Positions 8,001 through 11,137 of a stretch of DNA of 11,137 nucleotides are shown piece after piece. Numbering within the stretch: position 1 is the first letter of the stretch; every line of letters starts with the position of its first letter. A model generated the notes under the pieces. That model did no database searches. It saw only the letters and a list, made by a program, of their open reading frames with translations, and had not been told where the DNA came from. This stretch comes from SURF-32 sp964648365 (lineage in GTDB: Bacteria; Planctomycetota; Phycisphaerae; UBA1845). The translations under genes were made by a program, and so were the position numbers. The stretch is taken from assembly GCA_964648365.1 (NCBI GenBank), contig CAZYLK010000194.1, positions 1 through 11,137 on the forward strand, in the 5' to 3' direction.

Positions 8001-8318
8001 GTCGACGGGGGGGAAGAGTCGATCCTGCCCGTGCTCGTTTCCGGCGACGTGGCGCTGATGTCGAAGCATCCGATCGAAACGCCCGTCCGCCTCGCTCCGG
8101 CCGATGGGCTGCGGCTGGCCGGGCTGCTCTGGCCCGAAGCCCGCCAGCGCCTGGCCGACACCGCCTGGGTCACCGTCGAGCGCGTCGGCCGCGGCCAGAT
8201 CATCCTCTTCAACGGCGAACCCGCCTTCCGCGGCGCCACCGAAGCCACCGCCCGCCTCCTGCTCAATGCCGTGCTGCTGGGCCCCGGCGCAGGCACGGAT
8301 CAGCCGACGCCGTGGTGA
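5085..8318 (+). CDS. Secreted M14-family zinc carboxypeptidase with C-terminal amidotransferase-fold region and repeat insertions
   Basis: The 1077-residue product appears exported: a hydrophobic stretch (about residues 4-14) is followed by a likely cleavage site near AGA-SD. The M14 metallopeptidase domain (about 45-430) has zinc ligands His145 and Glu148 (IHGDE) and His314 (DSHEMG), the conserved NPDG, an NRDW motif (284-287) matching the substrate-carboxylate-binding Asn-Arg, and catalytic Glu390 (LLYEAAG). It should therefore be an active carboxypeptidase on peptides or cell-wall material. Residues about 740-830 look like a class I glutamine amidotransferase-fold domain without evident catalytic residues. 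Two insertions interrupt it: an HGLEGRAT repeat block (about 169-223) between the zinc helix and the next strand, and a Pro/Ala/Ser linker (about 853-932). The ATG at 5085 has no Shine-Dalgarno and gives a signal peptide without basic n-region. A GTG at 5001 would add RRRR before it, so the start is uncertain. Confidence 0.88.
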   Translation: MSYACAALMFVVAWPRLAGASDPLPAKSGSQSAQSAVPSPESYLGGSFGSKAVRYDALMRYLEALAEASPRVTLTRYARSYEGRDLCYLTITSEANHARLSRIKDDNARLADPRTLGDDPIAAGAEAERIMETLPGIAWMAYSIHGDELASTDAAMHLAYELAVGGTVHGLEGRATRDAHGLEGRATQDDAHGLEGRATQDDAHGLEGRATHDGTHGLEDRATLRLLDELVIHIDPLMNPDGRERYLGQLEQLQGATPNPDYQSMQHAGLWSAGRGNHYLFDMNRDWLMLTQPETRGRVVAIGHWRPHLLVDSHEMGGLETYLFDPPRQPINPLLPDHTLNWRRRFGADQAKVFDARGWSYYTQEWYEEWYPGYTNAWASLNGGIGLLYEAAGVDTTLVRQPAGNTLTYPQTVTQHLISSLANLETLRANRAAILRDFYEFHRRALADTPDNQGAFVISGDAAPSALRRLEDVLSCHGIEYAVSKLPVEVSKAVSRDGRGRDALTLPAGTLVIRERQPSNLWVHAMLDFDPRMTDAFVREERERTENDEDTMLYDVTAWNVGMAFNLPVYWVDVAPTLQSAVSHSGRGDRGREFERGAHAPDLKTSSYGYLLRGADVRVLSVVGELLAGGLKPRVALDPFTLEGVSYGPGTILLRRAENPEDTSARLEEALRDRHVEALAVGTGLSDGGPDLGGGRFVLLHEPRVAIASQWPVSTTSFGAIWHLLDARVGLRTSPLNVQHISGIDLRKYNVLILPDASPDGLAAVLGDEGVSQLKDWISSGGTLIATSGAAAFVADASRKLSEVRLKRDVLDKLDEYAEALARERSARDVKIDPADVWQRRNSPPMEVAAARLSTEPRASARAESPSRTDASGAAPAPPSGSPAPASGTSAPPSVTLASPTNAAAQPPASAMPPPGSDAASAKPPAADDDQKKPWPDDLDERKRLDGWQRRFSPSGVFVAGEINTKHWLTFGVDGGEESILPVLVSGDVALMSKHPIETPVRLAPADGLRLAGLLWPEARQRLADTAWVTVERVGRGQIILFNGEPAFRGATEATARLLLNAVLLGPGAGTDQPTPW
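5589..5753 (+). repeat. Intragenic array of five palindromic repeats (family A), in frame in the M14 gene
   Basis: There are five 24-base units at 5589-5612, 5622-5645, 5658-5681, 5694-5717 and 5730-5753. Each has the arm CACGGCCT, loop GGA, arm AGGCCGTG and tail CCACG; units 1-3 are identical, unit 4 differs at the last base, and unit 5 carries A substitutions in both arms. The unit-to-unit distances are 33, 36, 36 and 36 bases, all multiples of three. Each unit is therefore read as HGLEGRAT (HGLEDRAT in unit 5), joined by linkers such as QDDA. No stop codon or frameshift is introduced. Confidence 0.95.
7652..7674 (+). repeat. Palindromic repeat, family B (GCTTCAGC hairpin), inside the M14 gene
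   Basis: A perfect hairpin has 8-base arms CGCGGGCT (7654-7661) and AGCCCGCG (7664-7671) around TC. It is preceded by GAGC and followed by CGG, as in the intergenic copy at 10431-10454. It is translated in frame as PRASARA at the start of the Pro/Ala/Ser-rich linker of the peptidase. Confidence 0.75.
7711..7767 (+). repeat. 42-base-period direct repeat in the M14 linker
   Basis: The 15-base string CTGCGCCGCCATCCG occurs at 7711-7725 and 7753-7767, exactly 42 bases (14 codons) apart. Both copies encode APPS within the Pro/Ala/Ser/Thr-rich linker (residues about 853-932). The linker likely acts as a flexible tether between the amidotransferase-fold part and the final roughly 145 residues. Confidence 0.6.
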
Positions 8319-8381
8319 GCCGGAAGCCCACCGCGGCGGTCGCGAAGGACGCAGAGCCGGAAGGTCGACGACGGCCGCACC

Positions 8382-8792
8382 TCATGTCGGGGCCGACTGT
8401 GTACGATATCGCGCATCGTCGGGCTTCCAGAATGCGAATCGGCCGGCAGCGACTTCCAGCCGGGGGGCTAGCCGCGCCTGCTCGAAGACCCGTCTGACCT
8501 CGTCTGCATCGGTGCAGTCCTGAAACTCTACGACGTATTGAACGTAGACGACGTCGCCGTAGTGTTTGAGCGTGTCGGCAAGTGCGGTTTGGATTACTTC
8601 CCGGCCGCCGCGGGCGATGGCGTGCGTGTGAATGTCGTGATCGAGCGCGTACGTGCGGATCCGCCATGCACGCTCGCTGGAAATCCACCACTGGAGCGTA
8701 TCGGGAATGTCACCCTCGCCAACGGGCTCCTCGACGTTTCTCGAATAGCTGCCCCTGATGCTCAGTACTGCGATAATGAGTGTCCCCTGCAT
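8382..8792 (-). CDS. Hypothetical protein, 136 residues
   Basis: I do not recognise the family. The start is well supported: GGAGG (minus strand of 8800-8804) lies 7 bases from the ATG at 8792. The protein begins with a hydrophobic stretch (TLIIAVLSI, 4-12), possibly a beta strand rather than a signal peptide since charged residues follow at once. It then has WWISSERAWRIRTYALDHD (about 35-53), a His/Gly segment THAIARGGRE (56-65), an amphipathic helix (about 66-78), a strand-like VVYVQYVVEF (81-90) and an acidic stretch DCTDADEVRRVFEQ (92-105). The composition is that of a soluble mixed alpha/beta protein, unlike the Arg-rich shadow frames nearby. It converges on the M14 gene (63-base gap) and is divergent from the DUF3806 gene. 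A role cannot be inferred. Confidence 0.7.
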   Translation of the reverse strand: MQGTLIIAVLSIRGSYSRNVEEPVGEGDIPDTLQWWISSERAWRIRTYALDHDIHTHAIARGGREVIQTALADTLKHYGDVVYVQYVVEFQDCTDADEVRRVFEQARLAPRLEVAAGRFAFWKPDDARYRTQSAPT

Positions 8793-9084
8793 CCATCAGC
8801 CTCCACCGCACCCGCACGGCCCGTCGCGGCGCGAGCCGGCCGCGCCGGCGCCGTCGCCCGAAATTCCTGACGCCTGCTGCACTCCTTCGTATCGATCGTA
8901 TCACCCGCAGCGATCCCCGTCACGGGGATGCGCGGACAGGCGGCGATCTCATCCGGCCGGTGCGACGGCCGGGGTGCCCGCGAGGCTGGCTGACGCGGCT
9001 GCGCCCGCGTACCATCGCGCGAGCCGTCAGGCGTCAACCATGCATGACAGGTGCGCCCGGCCCCGTCAGAATGGAGCAGTCTGA
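8793..9084. other. Divergent intergenic region with palindromes
   Basis: These 292 bases separate the hypothetical gene and the DUF3806 gene and should hold both promoters. No clear -35/-10 pair is visible and the frames crossing it are Arg-rich. Two inverted repeats stand out: a perfect 17-base palindrome at 8913-8929 and CCGGCC/GGCCGG arms at 8953-8958 and 8967-8972 with an 8-base loop. Confidence 0.5.
8913..8929. promoter_or_regulatory. 17-base perfect palindrome, possible operator
   Basis: ATCCCCGTCACGGGGAT has 8-base arms around a single central C. It lies midway between two divergent genes, about 120 bases upstream of one start and 155 of the other. This is a sensible place for a dimeric regulator site, but it could also be a decayed dispersed repeat. 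Function is inferred from symmetry and position only. Confidence 0.3.
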
Positions 9085-9087
9085 TTG
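9073..9087 (+). promoter_or_regulatory. Ribosome binding site deciding the TTG start of the DUF3806 gene
   Basis: GGAG at 9073-9076 is 8 bases from TTG at 9085. The codon immediately before it in frame is TGA (9082-9084), so no upstream in-frame start is possible. The nearby ATG at 9071 is out of frame. Confidence 0.7.
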
Positions 9088-9522
9088 GACCAGACAATCG
9101 AGGAATTCAACGAGGACGACGCCCGCGACGTATCGGCGAAGCGCAAGTGGGTCCGCGACCACTACGTGCCGGACGCGCAGCATGAATACGATACGGTCGC
9201 AGGCAAGCTCCATTTGCTCGATGTGATCCTCAAAGCCGGATGGATCGAGCGGACGGAGCAGGTCAAACTGCAGTCGCTGGGCGTGACGTTCGGTGACGCG
9301 CTCGCCCAGCACCTCTCGATGAAGTGGATGGCCGTGGACGACGAACAGGGCCGGTCGCCGGCGCTGGTACTCGAAGGGACGTCCATCAGAGTATTTCCGC
9401 AGACGATGATCTCCAAACGCATCGAGTGCGGCGAAGAGGTTGACGTCCACAGACTGTTCCAGGCCATCTGCGACAAAGTCATCCAGGTCAGGCAGATGGA
9501 ACTCCGCCCGGATACCGGCTGA
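9085..9522 (+). CDS. DUF3806 domain-containing protein
   Basis: This 145-residue, acidic, probably cytoplasmic protein has no signal peptide or membrane segment. The central part matches the DUF3806 pattern: LGVTFGDALAQ (65-75), MKWMAVDDEQGRSPAL (79-94), GTSIRVFPQTMISKRIE (98-114) and GEEVDVHRLF (116-125). The N-terminal 60 residues are helical and charged, with WVRDHY and a HLLDVILKAGWI segment usual for the family. The function of DUF3806 is unknown; it is a small single-domain family of scattered occurrence. The gene starts with TTG directly after a TGA. It converges on the PIN toxin gene with an 81-base gap in which no terminator is evident. Confidence 0.8.
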   Translation: MDQTIEEFNEDDARDVSAKRKWVRDHYVPDAQHEYDTVAGKLHLLDVILKAGWIERTEQVKLQSLGVTFGDALAQHLSMKWMAVDDEQGRSPALVLEGTSIRVFPQTMISKRIECGEEVDVHRLFQAICDKVIQVRQMELRPDTG

Positions 9523-9603
9523 TCGCGGTCGGGCGGGGGGTAAATCAGATGGTTCGCCGGGCGCGGATACGGCCTGATAAGAATCGCGGAAGCGACGGGA
9601 GCC

Positions 9604-10011
9604 CTATCGGGGCAGCCAGCATTCCACGCGAACCGCGGAGACGGCCTCGAAGTCTCGATCCGTCGAAACGAGCGTGGCGTTCATCTGTCGCGCGAGCGCC
9701 GCCAGCATGATGTCGACCTGAGACAATGCCCGCCCCAATCGGCGCAGCTCGTGATAAAGCTCGCCATACCGCAGGGCGGTCTGATGATCGAGGGGCCAGG
9801 TGCGGACCTCGCGCAGGAGTTCGCGCAGAAGCCGCTGATTGTGGTCGCGGCGCGCGGTCAGCGTCAGTCCGGCCTGCAACTCGCAGAGGACCGGCACACA
9901 TGTGCCGATCCGGTCGCCGCGAAGTCGCGTGTCCCGGAGCTTCGTGCGCAAATCCGCATCACGGTTGATCGCCGCACTCAGATGGTTCGTGTCCAGCAGA
10001 TACAGCGTCAT
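9604..10011 (-). CDS. vapC: PIN-domain ribonuclease toxin, VapC type
   Basis: This 135-residue protein has a complete PIN domain: LLDTN (5-9, Asp7), Glu44 in VLCELQAG, Asp100 in LSQVDIMLAALA, and STDRDF (116-121, Asp118/Asp120). These acidic residues bind Mg2+ in a single-strand RNA endonuclease; VapC toxins usually cleave tRNA or rRNA when freed from antitoxin. The ATG at 10011 is chosen because MTLYLLDTN is the normal PIN start. The frame continues upstream to 10191 but is Arg/Ser-rich there and overlaps the antitoxin gene. An AAGGAG about 14 bases upstream is far for a ribosome binding site, so translation may depend on coupling to the antitoxin. The activity is expected from family; the target is unknown. 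Confidence 0.9.
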   Translation of the reverse strand: MTLYLLDTNHLSAAINRDADLRTKLRDTRLRGDRIGTCVPVLCELQAGLTLTARRDHNQRLLRELLREVRTWPLDHQTALRYGELYHELRRLGRALSQVDIMLAALARQMNATLVSTDRDFEAVSAVRVECWLPR

Positions 10012-10276
10012 CAAAGCGGGCCCAACTCCTTCGCATCGACTCCTTCGCGTCGCGATCCGCGTCAGACATGAAGCGCTCGATCGTCTCCCGCTCGCCCGGC
10101 TCGTACTGGGCCGGCCCCAGCGCCTCCAGCGCCGCGAACCACTGCTCGATCCGGGCGCGCTCATCGGCCGCGGCGCGCGGGGCGGCCTCAATCACAACCT
10201 CGACCCCCTCGCTCCACTCCTGCGGGATCGGATCGAGCGGCAGGATCGTCCCATTCTGGATCACACCGTGGATCAT
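9959..10276 (-). CDS. Antitoxin of the VapC-type toxin (DUF104-like N-terminus), C-terminus probably frameshifted
   Basis: This protein of 105 residues lies just upstream of the PIN toxin. Its start, MIHGVIQNGTILPLDPIP..., followed by GVEVVIEAA (about 24-32), has the short beta pattern of the DUF104/UPF0165-type antitoxins. A helical acidic part follows (EQWFAALEAL, ERETIERFMSDADRDAKE) that would wrap the toxin. GGAG (minus strand of 10287-10290) lies 10 bases from the ATG at 10276; a TTG at 10279 is an alternative. The frame overlaps the toxin gene by 53 bases, which is unusual. The last roughly 22 residues are toxin-gene sequence read out of frame, and removing one copy of a 14-base tandem duplication (10025-10052) would instead end the protein at a TGA overlapping the toxin ATG. 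The assignment rests mainly on position and the N-terminal pattern. Confidence 0.75.
   Translation of the reverse strand: MIHGVIQNGTILPLDPIPQEWSEGVEVVIEAAPRAAADERARIEQWFAALEALGPAQYEPGERETIERFMSDADRDAKESMRRSWARFDDAVSAGHEPSECGDQP
10025..10052. repeat. 14-base tandem duplication in the antitoxin 3' end
   Basis: ACTCCTTCGCATCG (10025-10038) is followed directly by ACTCCTTCGCGTCG (10039-10052), 13 of 14 bases identical. Its length is not a multiple of three. It falls where the antitoxin reading frame passes the position expected for its stop codon. Confidence 0.85.
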
Positions 10277-10430
10277 CAACGCGAATCTCCCAGACCCACG
10301 ATTCTACGTTCGGCAGGTACGAAATGCGAGCGCTTCGCGCCGTTTCCGGCCCTATCGCTGCCCACCGCCACATCCCCCCAGCGCTGCCCCATCGCCCCGT
10401 CGTCGCATGCTGCTGGCAAGTGACGGCGCC

Positions 10431-10508
10431 GAGCCGCAGGCTTCAGCCTGCGCGATGCGGCCGGAAGCCTCAGCTTACGCGAATCTGCCGGAAGCTTCAG
10501 CCGCTTTT
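10431..10508 (+). repeat. Cluster of three family B hairpins (one intact, two decayed)
   Basis: The intact copy (10431-10454) has arms CGCAGGCT (10435-10442) and AGCCTGCG (10445-10452) around TC, in the same context as the M14 copy at 7652-7674. Two decayed copies follow at about 10463-10483 and 10490-10508, each beginning CCGGAAGC and keeping the TCAGC core. The spacing between copies is about 28-30 bases. Confidence 0.7.
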
Positions 10509-10533
10509 CGCAGCATCTTCCGCTGCGCGAGTG

Positions 10534-10773
10534 TTGCCCCGACGGGGCGGAACATAGCAGCCCGGGGCAGAGCGCAGCGCCGCCCTGGGTGATGGGCGGC
10601 AGGGTATCGTCGGTGATGGGCGGCATGGTATCGTCAGCCCTGAAAGGGCGACACAAGGCCGGGGGGGTCGATGGTCTCGCGCGCTTGTATCGCCCTTTCA
10701 GGGCTTGGTCCGTCCGGCGCCTTCCACCCAGGGCGTTGCCCGGGGCTGCCATGTTGCGGCCGCTTCGGGGCAG
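10534..10773. repeat. Composite inverted-repeat element, about 240 bases
   Basis: The inner arms are 10637-10657 and 10684-10704, complementary at 20 of 21 positions, with a 26-base loop. The outer arms are about 10534-10591 and 10725-10773; both carry, in opposite orientation, a TGCCCCGA...AACAT(A/G)GCAGCCC...GCCCTGGGTG series. The left outer arm begins with the hairpin GCCCCGACGGGGC (10536-10548). There are no coding frames with a transposase. It looks like a non-autonomous, MITE-like or bipartite REP-like element. The terminal boundaries are approximate. Confidence 0.7.
10588..10635. repeat. 24-base tandem duplication
   Basis: Two adjacent 24-base units (10588-10611 and 10612-10635) start with GGTGATGGGCGGCA and end with GTATCGTC. 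They differ only at GGG versus TGG in the middle. The duplication lies between the outer and inner left arms of the composite inverted repeat. Confidence 0.85.
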
Positions 10774-10785
10774 CCCCTACGCGGA

Positions 10786-10910
10786 GCGCTCGGTTCGAAC
10801 GCTGGGATTTGACGCGGGGACTTCGGTTCAGACGCTGGGGCAGGGCGTGGGGCGTTCGGTTTGGACACAGATTGGACGCGGGGGGTTCGGTTCGGACACG
10901 GAAAGCCGGC
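10786..10910. repeat. Four imperfect tandem repeats of about 33 bases
   Basis: Units are anchored by TCGGTT at 10790, 10823, 10856 and 10887 (distances 33, 33 and 31). Each is followed by YRRAC and a GACGCGGGG- or GCGTGGGG-like string. Units differ at many positions, so the array is old. On the minus strand it gives an 11-residue periodicity, but there is no gene signal. Confidence 0.65.
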
Positions 10911-10947
10911 GGTTGAAGCATGATCGCGGCGGCGCGCGTGGCGCGCG

Positions 10948-10981
10948 TGGCACGGGCATCTTGCCAGGCATCTTGCCCGTG
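10948..10981 (-). repeat. Family A repeat, HGQDARAT variant, with internal 12-base duplication
   Basis: The outer arms are CACGGGCA (10951-10958) and TGCCCGTG (10974-10981). Between them GGCATCTTGCC is present twice, lengthening the usual 3-base loop by 12 bases. On the minus strand the CCACG tail precedes the arm (GTGG at 10948-10951). It reads as HGQDAWQDARAT. Confidence 0.7.
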
Positions 10982-11004
10982 ATTCAACTTCGCGCGAGCC
11001 GGCC

Positions 11005-11028
11005 CACGGCCAGGATGGCCGTGTCACG
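11005..11028 (+). repeat. Family A repeat, intact intergenic copy
   Basis: Arms CACGGCCA (11005-11012) and TGGCCGTG (11016-11023) enclose loop GGA, followed by TCACG. It matches the M14 array units except for a paired swap at the loop-closing position (T-A to A-T) and one tail base. Confidence 0.85.
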
Positions 11029-11137
11029 AAGAGCCACGTGCCCACGGTCTACGAGGCGGCGTCGGGCACACGTGCGCGATGATGCGCCGGCGACCGGGCG
11101 TGCGCCTCCGCCCCGCCGGGTCGGAAGAGTGGGGGGG

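Larger units (their letters stand above)
10277..11137. other. Gene-free, repeat-dense region at the right end
   Basis: These 860 bases hold no supported gene: the open frames are low-complexity (Arg/Pro/Ala/Ser-rich) and lack ribosome binding sites. Sequence 10310-10425 shows nothing notable. From 10431 on, at least five kinds of repeats follow one another and are listed separately. The final stretch 11029-11137 contains no gene or recognisable element and ends in a G run. Confidence 0.7.

Noticed and set aside
6911..8296. Long minus-strand open frame of 461 codons
   Set aside because: It is antisense to the M14 gene, is Ser/Arg/Pro-rich and has no domain pattern.
10276..11045. Several open frames of 77-174 codons at the right end
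   Set aside because: They consist largely of translated repeats (ALKGR, HGQDARAT, 11-residue periodicity) and have no ribosome binding sites or domains.

Overview
The window is very GC-rich bacterial chromosomal DNA, most likely from a Planctomycetota-type organism (Phycisphaerae or a relative). The taxonomic call is an inference from three things: a NatB-type ABC permease fused to a CPBP intramembrane protease, a large periplasmic M14 carboxypeptidase, and several families of short palindromic repeats. The repeats encode strings such as HGQDARAT, HGLEGRAT or GTAFQAV when read through, strings I associate with Planctomycetota and neighbouring phyla. No rRNA, tRNA, CRISPR array, insertion sequence or phage gene was seen.

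Layout, left to right. A maf-family nucleotide pyrophosphatase gene (98-778, minus) is divergent from a small DUF4920 lipoprotein gene (1154-1660, plus). That gene converges, with a 15-base gap, on a two-gene minus-strand operon: an ABC ATPase of NatA type (3833-4624) followed after 6 bases by a 716-residue fusion of an ABC-2/NatB permease and a CPBP (Abi/CAAX) protease (1676-3826). Divergent from this operon is a 1077-residue secreted M14 zinc carboxypeptidase (5085-8318, plus). A small hypothetical gene (8382-8792, minus) and a DUF3806 gene (9085-9522, plus, TTG start) are divergent from each other across about 290 bases. A VapBC-like toxin-antitoxin pair follows on the minus strand (antitoxin 9959-10276, PIN toxin 9604-10011). 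The last 860 bases (10277-11137) have no convincing gene and are packed with repeats.

The most unusual feature is the repeats inside genes. Five near-identical copies of a 24-base palindromic element sit inside the catalytic domain of the M14 peptidase, at 33/36-base spacings that keep the reading frame. A hairpin of a second family sits in the same gene's C-terminal linker. Relatives of both families lie in the intergenic DNA at the window's ends, so this gene appears to have absorbed two dispersed repeat families as translated peptide.

A second point of interest is the antitoxin. A 14-base tandem duplication near its 3' end appears to have shifted its frame. The frame now overlaps the toxin gene by 53 bases instead of ending at a TGATG stop/start junction.

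Functionally the genes are a housekeeping and envelope set (Maf, lipoprotein, exporter with membrane protease, secreted peptidase) followed by accessory material (toxin-antitoxin pair and repeats). Nothing in the sequence shows that they form one pathway.
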